Part shown: piece by piece, positions 1-7,270 of the stretch | Numbering within the stretch: the first letter of the stretch is position 1 | Layout of the letters: every line of letters begins with the position of its first letter | Assembly: GCA_903932505.1 (NCBI GenBank) | Contig: CAIZGN010000678.1 | Coordinates: forward strand, 1 to 37,419 | Source of the DNA: Candidatus Hydrogenedentota bacterium | Lineage (GTDB): Bacteria; Hydrogenedentota; Hydrogenedentia; Hydrogenedentales; CAIZGN01 | Length of the DNA: 37,419 nucleotides | Direction of reading: 5' to 3' | Translations under genes and position numbers: made by a program | Notes under the pieces: model-generated | The model's input: only the letters and a program-made list of their open reading frames with translations | Databases searched by the model: none | Told to the model about the DNA's origin: nothing

Positions 1-1230
1 ACCCTCGACCCCGACACCGGAGACCTACCCGAGGACGCGCTCGCGGGTTTCCTGCCGCCCAACGACACCACCCACCGAGGCGAGGGCCACGTTTCCTTCG
101 AAGTGAAGCCCAAAGCGGAACTGGCCGGTGGTACGGCGATCACCAACAAGGCGACCATCGTCTTTGACTCCGAATTGGCGATTGAGACGAACGAGGTGCT
201 CAACACCATCGACACCGACAACCATGTCCCCACCTTGGAAAATCCCGGCGACCAGGCGAGCGAGGTCGGACAGACCGTCTCCCTCCAACTCAGCGCCACG
301 GACACCGATACAGATCCCCTGGACTACACCGCCGTTGGATTGCCACCCGGAATCACCCTCGACCCCGTTTCCGGATTGATCTCCGGCGTGATCGACCTCG
401 CCGCCTCGCCCTCGTATAACGTCGGCCTGTATGTGTCCGACAGACGCGGCGGGAACGCCTCACAGAATTTCCTCTGGACCATTTCTGCGGCCGGGTCAAC
501 AAACCATGCCCCGGTTTTGAACCCGATTGGCAACCAACAATCCGAAGAAAACAAGCGGCTTTCCTTCGTCATCACTGCAACCGATGCCGATGGCGACCCC
601 TTGACCTACGCAGCCACAAACCTGCCCTCGGGTGCATCCTTCGATCCGGGGTCACACACCTTCAGCTGGACCCCCGGCGCAAGTTCAGCCGCCGTCTATC
701 CCGGCATACAGTTCACCGTGACCGATAACGCAGTCCCCCCGTTGAGTGCCTCGGAGACCATATCCATCACCGTGAGCACTCCGGGGAATCATGCCCCCGT
801 ACTGGCCGCCATCGGCGACCAGCAGGCCCGGGAGGGGCAGCTGCTCGAATTCACCCTGAACGCGACAGACCCCGATGGGGATACGCTGAGCTATGCTGCA
901 GAAAATCTACCCACTGGCGCGACATTCGACCCCGACACCCGAACCTTCGCATGGACGCCGGACTATAAGGCGAAAGGAACCTACCCCGACATCAAATTCA
1001 CCGTCACAGACGGTAAGCTCGAAGATAGCGAGGATGTGACCATTGTCGTGGCAAACACAAAACACGGACTCTTTGGATGCGGAACCCTACCCACATCCAA
1101 CGAAAACACCCTGCCCGACATAACTCTGGTCTCGGCTCTCCTTCTTTGTCTTTTCCGATCCGGTGTAGGAACCCGGGCACAAGATACCGAAAAGAACAGG
1201 AACACAGTCACTCCCGGAACCCCCATGTAA
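1..1230 (+). CDS. Large surface protein, C-terminal part, with He_PIG/cadherin-like repeats (5' truncated)
   Basis: The frame is open from base 1, so the true start lies upstream; 409 residues are visible. Residues 1 to about 72 carry a recurrent module of huge secreted proteins, with the markers AGFLPPN, GEGHVSFEVKPK, ITNKATIVFD and the closing NTID. I believe this is the DUF7619-type domain, but the name is from memory. Three He_PIG/cadherin-like Ig folds follow, starting at residues 74, 168 and 263. Each opens with NH(V/A)P and carries D.DGDPLTY-like and FDP...F.WTP-like signatures. The last 55 residues hold GLFGCG, a spacer, one hydrophobic helix (LVSALLLCLF) and a basic/polar tail, like C-terminal sorting tails that anchor or process exported proteins. 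Likely role: extracellular adhesion or carbohydrate-binding scaffold. Function beyond that is not visible. Confidence 0.85.
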   Translation, partial: TLDPDTGDLPEDALAGFLPPNDTTHRGEGHVSFEVKPKAELAGGTAITNKATIVFDSELAIETNEVLNTIDTDNHVPTLENPGDQASEVGQTVSLQLSATDTDTDPLDYTAVGLPPGITLDPVSGLISGVIDLAASPSYNVGLYVSDRRGGNASQNFLWTISAAGSTNHAPVLNPIGNQQSEENKRLSFVITATDADGDPLTYAATNLPSGASFDPGSHTFSWTPGASSAAVYPGIQFTVTDNAVPPLSASETISITVSTPGNHAPVLAAIGDQQAREGQLLEFTLNATDPDGDTLSYAAENLPTGATFDPDTRTFAWTPDYKAKGTYPDIKFTVTDGKLEDSEDVTIVVANTKHGLFGCGTLPTSNENTLPDITLVSALLLCLFRSGVGTRAQDTEKNRNTVTPGTPM

Positions 1231-1473
1231 GCCTCTTGTAATAGTACCTATTGGCAAAGAAAAAAGCCGGATCCGGTGGCTCGTTTATCAAGACACGGAC
1301 GGCAAGGATCTGCCACGAAAATACAGCGTCGGCGTGGGAGCCACTTTTGCAAGAACTCCCAACTGATTTCCGTCGCAAACGCCCCATTGAAATCGCATCG
1401 CCTGAATTTGCTCAATGACCGTACTCACCTCTGATGTGCGGCATATTCCTGTCGTTGCAGGGGTGGTGTACCC

Positions 1474-1878
1474 TCAGTCCCACAGTGCTGTCGGTGTCAC
1501 GGAAAGTCCGTTGCGTCCGCACTTCGGGCAAGGCCATGGGACTCGTTCCCATTCATCCTCATCCAACGGCAAATGTACCATCGGGCATCCGCATTTTTTG
1601 CAGTGATGGGGTACTTGGTGTACCTGTTCTCCATACCGTACGGTGCAGAGGACTTCGCCTTGCAACCGGGTGCATTCTGGACACTGGAAAACGGCGTGGG
1701 AAACCGAACATCCATGATAGTCAGGGCGGCGTAGGAGTGCCTGAACCTCCCAATTATCTCGGGGTGACAGCATATCTGACAGAAATAATTTCGGCTCGTT
1801 GTACGCCATGCCGCATCCGACTATGAAATCTTTACGCCATCCGCATCCAGCGCACATCAAGTGAATCTGACGTCCCAT
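1474..1878 (-). CDS. Small zinc-ribbon protein of unknown function
   Basis: This 134-residue protein is rich in Cys pairs: C9/C12, C66/C69, C93/C96 (with C98 next to it) and C117/C120. The last two pairs are about 20 residues apart, the spacing of a classic zinc ribbon. C9/C12 and C66/C69 may form a second, more open one. There is no signal peptide or membrane helix, so it is probably cytoplasmic. The start is supported by an AAGGGG ribosome site 8 nt upstream. It lies downstream of the Tat-exported glycosidase gene on the same strand, with a gap of about 110 bp, so cotranscription is possible but not clear. Metal binding is inferred from the Cys pattern. Nucleic-acid or protein binding would be typical of zinc ribbons, but no specific role can be assigned. 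Confidence 0.7.
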   Translation of the reverse strand: MGRQIHLMCAGCGWRKDFIVGCGMAYNEPKLFLSDMLSPRDNWEVQALLRRPDYHGCSVSHAVFQCPECTRLQGEVLCTVRYGEQVHQVPHHCKKCGCPMVHLPLDEDEWERVPWPCPKCGRNGLSVTPTALWD

Positions 1879-1989
1879 GGTATCATCCCCTTATCCAGTT
1901 CCTAACCCGGAGTTCGCATTCCTATCCGTCAGGAAGGCACTCCCCAGTACTATACCATCTGCATGCATAGACGGGAAATGAGGATAGGA

Positions 1990-3102
1990 TCAGGAAGTAG
2001 CCACGCCCAGCCCACGAGATTCAGTGGTCTTATCCTTGCCCACTTGACGCTCGGGCATGGGGGATACGGCGCAGTAGAAATGGTACAGCTTGCCATCTTT
2101 GGCGATGACAGAGGGCTTGTGGGCGTAGCGGGAATCAATACTGCCGCTCGCTCCGACGTCGATAAGGATCGCATCGGATTTGCGCCAGTGTATGAGGTCG
2201 TTGGAAAGTGCAACGGAGTCACGCGCACGCCCATCGCTGGAAAGGGTGTAAAAGAACATGGCCCACACACCGTCCACGCGAACCACACCGGGATCGCTGC
2301 AAAACACATCATCGAAACGCCCCTTTGCGCCCACAGGCAGCACTGGGTTTTCCCGGACGCGTTTCCAGGTCTTGAGGTCGGTGGAGGTCGCCATGCCAGT
2401 CTGCTCGACCCAAGGTTCGCTTTTGGTCTTGGCGTTGTAGAACATGTAGAAGACGCCTTCATGTTCCACGATGCACGATTTGTAAAGTCCGCCGCATTCC
2501 CAGGCACCAGCGTCCTGATCCGAAGCACGCAGGCAGGGCGGCTCAACGCTCCAGTGCCGCAGGTCGTCGCTCCAGCACAGACCGATGGCGGCCGGGCCGG
2601 TTTCGTAGCCGGGTTTGGGGTAGGCGTGGTAAGTGCCGAAAAAACGCCCGTTCACCTTTTTCAAGGTGCCCGATCCAAAGAGGTCGTTGTCCCGCACAAT
2701 CCAAGTCAGCGCGGCGTTGTATTCCGTGATGGAACCCGCCGATCCCCGATCAAGCACCAGCCCCTCCTTTATCCAATGGAACAGGTCATCCGATCGTGCA
2801 ATGCCAGTGCGATACCCCAGTCCGTCAAAACCCACATGCAGGAGGTAGTACTGGCCCTCATGGGAAAAGGCAAACGGACAGTCGATGGCAAGGGCATCAT
2901 ATGTCCCGGCTTGGTAAGAGGGCTCAAGGACGAGCGAAGGATGCTTGTGCGGTGTTCGCAGCCGCGCGAGAATCTCAGCATCCGTCTTAGAAAGCGGCAC
3001 TGTTTCCTCTGAAGGGGCAATACCCGCCCCCAGAAGAACGCCCGAACTCGCAGCGATAAATCCCCTGCGGGAGAGCTTCGGCTTGGATTGAGAAACGGTC
3101 AT
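1990..3102 (-). CDS. Tat-exported GH43/GH32-like five-bladed beta-propeller glycosidase
   Basis: The protein is 370 residues from the chosen ATG at 3102, preceded by GGAGA about 8 nt upstream; a longer frame to 3183 lacks this support. The N-terminus has a twin-arginine signal (SRRGFIAASSG) followed by a hydrophobic stretch, implying folded export. The body repeats the blade pattern of GH43/GH32/GH62-type propellers: YYLLHVGFD, RSDDLFHWIKEG, FFGTYHAYP, WSDDLRHWS, FYMFYNAKT, STDLKTWKRV, DPGVVRVDGVWAMFFY and HKPSVIAKDGKLYHFY. 'S.DL.HW' turns followed by an aromatic-rich strand are typical of these enzymes. Likely role: hydrolysis of plant or microbial oligosaccharides outside the cytoplasm. Substrate cannot be read from the sequence, and catalytic acids are not assigned with certainty. 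A strong terminator ends the upstream peptide gene just before this one, so it probably has its own promoter. Confidence 0.8.
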   Translation of the reverse strand: MTVSQSKPKLSRRGFIAASSGVLLGAGIAPSEETVPLSKTDAEILARLRTPHKHPSLVLEPSYQAGTYDALAIDCPFAFSHEGQYYLLHVGFDGLGYRTGIARSDDLFHWIKEGLVLDRGSAGSITEYNAALTWIVRDNDLFGSGTLKKVNGRFFGTYHAYPKPGYETGPAAIGLCWSDDLRHWSVEPPCLRASDQDAGAWECGGLYKSCIVEHEGVFYMFYNAKTKSEPWVEQTGMATSTDLKTWKRVRENPVLPVGAKGRFDDVFCSDPGVVRVDGVWAMFFYTLSSDGRARDSVALSNDLIHWRKSDAILIDVGASGSIDSRYAHKPSVIAKDGKLYHFYCAVSPMPERQVGKDKTTESRGLGVATS

Positions 3103-3141
3103 CTTCAGAGTCTCCACGAACCGCTTACCATCAGGCGTGCG

Positions 3142-3188
3142 AACAAAACCACCCTTGGCCGGAATCATGGCGAATCCGGCCAAGGGTG
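3142..3188 (-). terminator. Rho-independent terminator of the small peptide gene
   Basis: A perfect 14-bp inverted repeat lies at 3150-3163 and 3175-3188 with an 11-nt loop. Read on the minus strand, it is followed by GGTTTTGTT. It begins 20 nt past the stop of the 81-residue peptide gene. The strong stem plus T-rich tail make this a convincing intrinsic terminator. Confidence 0.8.
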
Positions 3189-3207
3189 ATCAGAGATTAA
3201 GCGCGTG

Positions 3208-3453
3208 TCAGTTGGCTTTGGTCTGCGCGCAGGAAATGCCGCAGGTAAACCAGCACGACTTGCTGTTGTACGGCACACCTAAGCCAATAAGCTGGGAATC
3301 ACTGCGGGCCACGATCGCCGCAGCTTCCTGAGGCAGCAAATTGGGATACTGCTTTAGTATCGCATCCATGGGCGGCGCGTTCTCTCCCTGCAGGGCCATT
3401 CGTTCCAACAGTACATCGTTTAGGAACTGAATAAGGTCTTTGGACATGCTCAT
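3208..3453 (-). CDS. Orphan 81-aa peptide with Cys-rich C-terminus; candidate RiPP precursor
   Basis: The start at 3453 is chosen because an AAGGAAGG ribosome site sits about 10 nt upstream. The next Met (two codons later) would be too far away, and the longer frame to 3543 has no such site. Residues 1-55 look like a charged, helix-forming leader without a signal peptide. Residues 56-81 are of different composition: a Gly/Pro turn (GLGVPYN), then S66-C67, T70-C71 and S74-C75. This is an (S/T)Cxx unit repeated three times, with spacing C-x3-C-x3-C and no other Cys in the protein. Such a leader/core split fits a ribosomally made, post-translationally modified peptide (thioether or other Cys crosslinks). 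No LanB/LanM, radical SAM, YcaO or peptidase-transporter gene lies in the window, so the call is inference. A small metal-binding protein is the alternative. Confidence 0.6.
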   Translation of the reverse strand: MSMSKDLIQFLNDVLLERMALQGENAPPMDAILKQYPNLLPQEAAAIVARSDSQLIGLGVPYNSKSCWFTCGISCAQTKAN

Positions 3454-3539
3454 CGTCAGCGTTCCTTCCTTGAATCCTAGTACGGGCCACCGCCCCTCCC
3501 CGTCTGAACTTGTGGGGCGGCGTAGTCCACCATGCCCAA

Positions 3540-3568
3540 ACAATACCTAATTTGGCGCAAAAGATCAA
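3540..3568 (-). promoter_or_regulatory. Candidate sigma-70 promoter of the small peptide gene
   Basis: On the minus strand, TTGATC (3568-3563) is followed after exactly 17 nt by TATTGT (3545-3540). Each hexamer matches the consensus at four of six positions with ideal spacing. It lies about 90 nt upstream of the peptide start. Together with the terminator after the gene, it suggests a single-gene transcript. Confidence 0.4.
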
Positions 3569-3715
3569 GCTGACGACCGCTCACCCTTCGGAAGTGCCGT
3601 TTTTCAAGGGCTCGGGCGTGTGAAATCTCACCGCGATATGAGTCATAATGAGTTCGGAGTTGCAGGTTTGGCTGCAATGACCACAAAAATGCAGACAGCA
3701 GGAAAGGGATTGGCT

Positions 3716-4294
3716 ATGAAACGATATGCGATAAAGGCAGGACTCTGGATCATGATGGTGGCGTTGATTGCCGGTGCGGGTTGCGGAAAAGCGAAAGACA
3801 AACTCGCCGAAGTGGCCCTCGAAAAAATGGCGCAGAGCGGGGGCAATGTCGACGTGCAAGTGAAGGATGGGCAGGTCGTAGGAATCACGTCCAAAAAAGA
3901 CGGCGAGAACGTCTCCGTGACTATGTCCAAAGACAGCGGTAATGTTCAGATTTCAAATGGTACGGGTGGCTCCATGACTATGGGCGATTCCGCCAAAGTC
4001 CCCGACAACTTCCCCAAGGATATCCCCATCTACACCGGACTCAAAATTGGCATGTCGTCGAACGATCCGGCAGAGGGCACCTTCCTCGTGCAAGGTACGA
4101 CCCCGGATGCCTTGGATACTGTGGCCGCCTTCTATGCAAAAGCCATGAAGGACGGCGCTTGGACAGAGACCCTGTCGATGAAACAAGCGGACATGTCCTC
4201 ACTGGCCTATGAAAAAGGGACCCTTGTCGTCCAATACATGCTGAGCAAGGCGGACACCGGAAGCACGGTTATGATCACAGTCGGCAAAAAGTAG
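3716..4294 (+). CDS. Putative lipoprotein of unknown function
   Basis: This 192-residue protein starts at 3716, preceded by AGGAAAGGG about 9 nt upstream; a longer frame to 3620 has no comparable site. MKRYAIK, a hydrophobic stretch and ALIAGAGC form a signal peptide with Cys23 as probable lipidation site. The lipobox is loose, with Gly rather than Leu at -3. The mature part starts with a Lys-rich linker, then a Gly/Val/Asp-rich beta segment (residues about 47-90). The C-terminal domain opens with VPDNFPKDIPIYTG and continues with alternating strands and a helix (DALDTVAAFYAKAMKDGAW). 'P..FP.DIP.Y.G' openings recur in small periplasmic lipoproteins of unknown function. It is divergent from the small peptide gene and about 210 bp ahead of the pyrophosphatase gene, which has its own candidate promoter. 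Confidence 0.75.
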   Translation: MKRYAIKAGLWIMMVALIAGAGCGKAKDKLAEVALEKMAQSGGNVDVQVKDGQVVGITSKKDGENVSVTMSKDSGNVQISNGTGGSMTMGDSAKVPDNFPKDIPIYTGLKIGMSSNDPAEGTFLVQGTTPDALDTVAAFYAKAMKDGAWTETLSMKQADMSSLAYEKGTLVVQYMLSKADTGSTVMITVGKK

Positions 4295-4328
4295 GCCACG
4301 CCCAAACAAAGCCCAAGCCGCCCACTAT

Positions 4329-4358
4329 TTGTAATGTTTCTCCGAAATTGGGTATGAT
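4329..4358 (+). promoter_or_regulatory. Candidate promoter of the membrane pyrophosphatase gene
   Basis: TTGTAA (4329-4334) and TATGAT (4353-4358) are separated by 18 nt, matching consensus at 4/6 and 5/6 positions. Transcription would start near 4365, leaving a leader of about 140 nt with a small GCGC-stem hairpin near 4380-4392. No known riboswitch class was recognised in that leader. Confidence 0.4.
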
Positions 4359-4506
4359 GCGAACCGTGTAAACCGGCGTGGCGCGAAAGGCGCAGTTTTT
4401 CGACCCGTCGGAGGAGAAATGGCGGAATAGTGCGCAAATACAAGCAATCTCTCGGCTATAGCGGTGCTTGGTAGGCGGATTATTCGGTACGGAGAGGAGA
4501 ATAGCG

Positions 4507-7008
4507 ATGTGTAGTAGTGTGTCTCGTCGATCATGGGGTGTATGCTCCAGGTCGGCCCTTCTGTGCGCGATTGCGCTTGCGGTGCTCTTGCCCGCAGGCT
4601 TCGCGCACGCCAGTGAAGCGGAGTTGAAGATCCCAGATTTATCGTCCGTGAGTTTCATGGGCGTAAACGGCCATGCGCTGTTGTTGGGCGGGTTGGTGAT
4701 TTGCGTGCTCGGCTGTGTGTTCGGGTTGGTGCAGTATGTGCAAATCCGTAACTTGCCCGTACACAAATCGATGCGCGAAGTCTCGGAATTGATCTACGAG
4801 ACGTGTAAGACCTACCTCGTCACGCAGGGCAAGTTTATCGCTATTCTCTGGGCATTTATTGCCACGGTGATCGTGATTTACTTTTACTTCCTGCTGAAAT
4901 TCCCGGTTCCCAAGGTTGGGACCATCGTGCTATTCAGCATCGTGGGAATTTTGGGCAGCTACGGCGTGGCGTGGTTTGGTATTCGCATCAACACCTTCGC
5001 CAATTCCCGGACGGCTTTCGCCAGTCTGGGCGGCAAGCCCTTCCCCTGCATGGCGATTCCGCTTCAGGCCGGTATGAGCATCGGCATGTTGCTGATCTCG
5101 GTTGAATTGGTCATCATGCTTTTCATCCTGCTCTTCATCCCTGGTGATTGGGCGGGACCCTGCTTCATCGGTTTCGCCATCGGCGAATCGCTCGGTGCGG
5201 CGGCCCTGCGTATCGCGGGCGGTATCTTCACGAAGATTGCCGACATCGGTTCTGACCTCATGAAAATCGTCTTCAAGATTAAAGAAGACGACATTCGTAA
5301 CCCCGGCGTTATCGCCGACTGCACCGGCGACCATGCCGGTGACTCCGTTGGCCCAACAGCCGACGGTTTCGAGACCTACGGCGTGACCGGCGTGGCTCTG
5401 ATCACCTTCATTCTGTTGGCCGTTAAGGTCAAAGATGCCGTCACGGGAGCGGTGCTTCCGCAAGAAACCATGAATCTGCAAGTCCAGCTGCTGGTGTGGA
5501 TCTTCACGATGCGCATTGGCATGATCCTGACCAGTGCCGCGTCCTATTTCATCAATGGCGCATGGGCAAAGGCCAAGTTCGGCAACGGCGGCAAATTCAA
5601 TTATGAAATTCCGCTGACCTCGCTGGTGTGGATCACCTCTGGTATTTCCATCCTGATGACGTTTGTGCTTTCGGCCCTGTTGATTCCGGATCTGGCCGGC
5701 GACAAGACCCTCTGGCTGAAGCTTTCCGCTATCATCACCTGCGGTACCGTTGCGGGCGCCTTGATTCCCGAAATGGTGAAAATCTTCACATCAACCAACT
5801 CGGGCCACGTGCGCGAAGTCATCACGGCCTCCCGTGAAGGTGGCGCGAGCCTGAACATCCTCAGCGGCTTTGTGGCCGGTAATTTCAGCGCGTACTGGAT
5901 GGGCATTGTGATTGTCGGTCTGATGGGCATGGCCTGGGGCGTGAGCACTTTTGGCTTGGGCACCATCATGGTGGCGCCTGCCATCTTCGCCTTCGGCTTG
6001 GTCGCCTTCGGTTTCCTGGGCATGGGCCCGGTCACCATCGCCGTCGACTCCTACGGTCCTGTGACGGATAATGCCCAGTCGGTCTACGAGCTTTCGGCGA
6101 TCGAAGCCCTGCCGAATATCTCCGAGGAGATCAAGAAGGAATTCGGGTTCACCCCGGATTTCAACGAAGCCAAGGACTTCCTCGAAGAAAACGACGGCGC
6201 GGGCAACACCTTCAAAGCGACGGCTAAACCGGTGCTTATCGGTACGGCGGTCGTGGGTGCAACCACGCTGATTTTCTCGATCATCCAAGTGCTTTCGGCC
6301 AAGTATGGCGTCGATACTCCCCTTGTCGAAGGCGAATGGGCTATCAACCAGGGACTGTCGATCATGAACCCGCTGTTCCTGCTGGGCCTGATCACCGGTG
6401 GTTCAACCATCTATTGGTTCACCGGTGCCTCCTGCCAGGCGGTGGTGACGGGTTCCTACAAGGCGGTTGAGTTCATCAAGCGCAACATCAAGCTGGACAC
6501 TGAACACGGCCGTGCTTCGGTTGAAGATTCCAAGCGTGTCGTGGAAATCTGCACGCAATACGCGCAGAAAGGTATGTTCAATATCTTCTTGGGCGTCTTC
6601 TTCTCCACGCTGGCGTTTGCCTGTTTCAACCACTACTTCTTCATTGGCTACCTGATTTCCATCGCCATGTTCGGTTTGTATCAGGCCATTTTCATGGCCA
6701 ACGCTGGTGGCGCTTGGGATAATGCCAAGAAGGTCGTGGAAACGGAACTCAAGGCGAAAGGCACTGAGCTGCATGACGCAACGGTGGTTGGCGATACGGT
6801 GGGTGATCCCTTCAAGGATACCTCTTCCGTGGCCATGAACCCCGTCATCAAGTTCACCACGCTGTTCGGGTTGCTGGCCGTCGAGCTGGCCATCGAGCTT
6901 ACACCGGCAGTGAAGCTAGGCGCAGCCGCGCTCTTCTTCCTGATTGCCATGTTCTTCGTGTGGCGTTCGTTCTACCGGATGCGCATCCCGGAACACATCG
7001 CCGACTAA
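4507..7008 (+). CDS. hppA: Membrane-bound ion-translocating pyrophosphatase (divergent, K+-independent type)
   Basis: The protein is 833 residues. The start at 4507 follows GGAGAGGAG about 8 nt upstream. It hydrolyses pyrophosphate and couples this to ion pumping across the inner membrane, conserving energy from biosynthetic PPi. About 16 hydrophobic helices are visible. The substrate motif at residues 261-282 reads DDIRNPGVIAD-CTGDHAGDSVG instead of the usual DNVGDNVGDCAG, with the key Asp residues kept. DSYGPVTDNAQSVYE matches the second Asp-rich motif. In GNTFKA (566-571), Lys570 sits where K+-independent enzymes have Lys and K+-dependent ones Ala. The motif variants place it in the divergent mPPase branch (Chlorobi/Bacteroidetes-like), members of which are reported to pump H+. 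The N-terminus has a cleavable-looking signal ending AHASEAE, unusual for shorter family members. Ion specificity is inferred. Confidence 0.93.
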   Translation: MCSSVSRRSWGVCSRSALLCAIALAVLLPAGFAHASEAELKIPDLSSVSFMGVNGHALLLGGLVICVLGCVFGLVQYVQIRNLPVHKSMREVSELIYETCKTYLVTQGKFIAILWAFIATVIVIYFYFLLKFPVPKVGTIVLFSIVGILGSYGVAWFGIRINTFANSRTAFASLGGKPFPCMAIPLQAGMSIGMLLISVELVIMLFILLFIPGDWAGPCFIGFAIGESLGAAALRIAGGIFTKIADIGSDLMKIVFKIKEDDIRNPGVIADCTGDHAGDSVGPTADGFETYGVTGVALITFILLAVKVKDAVTGAVLPQETMNLQVQLLVWIFTMRIGMILTSAASYFINGAWAKAKFGNGGKFNYEIPLTSLVWITSGISILMTFVLSALLIPDLAGDKTLWLKLSAIITCGTVAGALIPEMVKIFTSTNSGHVREVITASREGGASLNILSGFVAGNFSAYWMGIVIVGLMGMAWGVSTFGLGTIMVAPAIFAFGLVAFGFLGMGPVTIAVDSYGPVTDNAQSVYELSAIEALPNISEEIKKEFGFTPDFNEAKDFLEENDGAGNTFKATAKPVLIGTAVVGATTLIFSIIQVLSAKYGVDTPLVEGEWAINQGLSIMNPLFLLGLITGGSTIYWFTGASCQAVVTGSYKAVEFIKRNIKLDTEHGRASVEDSKRVVEICTQYAQKGMFNIFLGVFFSTLAFACFNHYFFIGYLISIAMFGLYQAIFMANAGGAWDNAKKVVETELKAKGTELHDATVVGDTVGDPFKDTSSVAMNPVIKFTTLFGLLAVELAIELTPAVKLGAAALFFLIAMFFVWRSFYRMRIPEHIAD

Positions 7009-7032
7009 GACGGTTCCAGAAAGAATCCCATC

Positions 7033-7068
7033 AAGGGGAGAGCGGTTTTCCGCTCTCCCCTTTCTTCA
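7033..7068 (+). terminator. Rho-independent terminator of hppA
   Basis: A perfect 13-bp stem (AAGGGGAGAGCGG at 7033-7045 pairing with 7050-7062) closes a TTTT loop and runs into TTTCTT. It starts 24 nt after the hppA stop. The minus-strand reading has no T tract, so it serves the plus strand only. Confidence 0.9.
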
Positions 7069-7148
7069 TAGGGGAAATCTATCTTCTTTGTGCCGTGTCC
7101 CGGGGGGGGCAGATGGAATATCGCGGTAAGCAAGTCAGCCGAGCCCCA

Positions 7149-7232
7149 GGCCCCGAAGGGGCCAAACAACCATAGCCGTGGGTGAAACCCACGGAATAGC
7201 CCGAAAAGCCGGGCCAACCCCGAAAGGGGTTG
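7149..7232. repeat. Cluster of four REP-like hairpins between convergent genes
   Basis: Four small palindromes follow each other: GGCCCC-GAA-GGGGCC (7149-7163), CCGTGGGT-GAA-ACCCACGG (7176-7194), GCCCG...CGGGC (7199-7214) and CAACCCC-GAAA-GGGGTTG (7215-7232). Two of the four have GAA loops and one a GAAA loop, the look of REP elements mobilised by RAYT (REP-associated tyrosine transposase) enzymes in other bacteria. It sits between the ends of hppA and batE, a usual place for REPs, and may protect or end the batE transcript. No RAYT gene is in the window. Confidence 0.7.
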
Positions 7233-7270
7233 AACGGTCACAGGAAGCCGCCCACCTCAAGGCGCTTCCC

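Noticed and set aside
1256-1285. Possible terminator after the surface-protein gene
   Set aside because: An A-rich run and a CCGGATCCGG palindrome are present, but the extended stem is short and imperfect and the T tract is weak.
1963-3012. 349-codon plus-strand open frame over the Tat-exported glycosidase
   Set aside because: It is antisense to a protein with a clear Tat signal and propeller repeats; no motif or ribosome site was seen.
4359-4506. Possible riboswitch in the pyrophosphatase leader
   Set aside because: Only a small GCGC-stem hairpin is visible. No recognisable c-di-GMP, fluoride, TPP or other class signature was found by eye.
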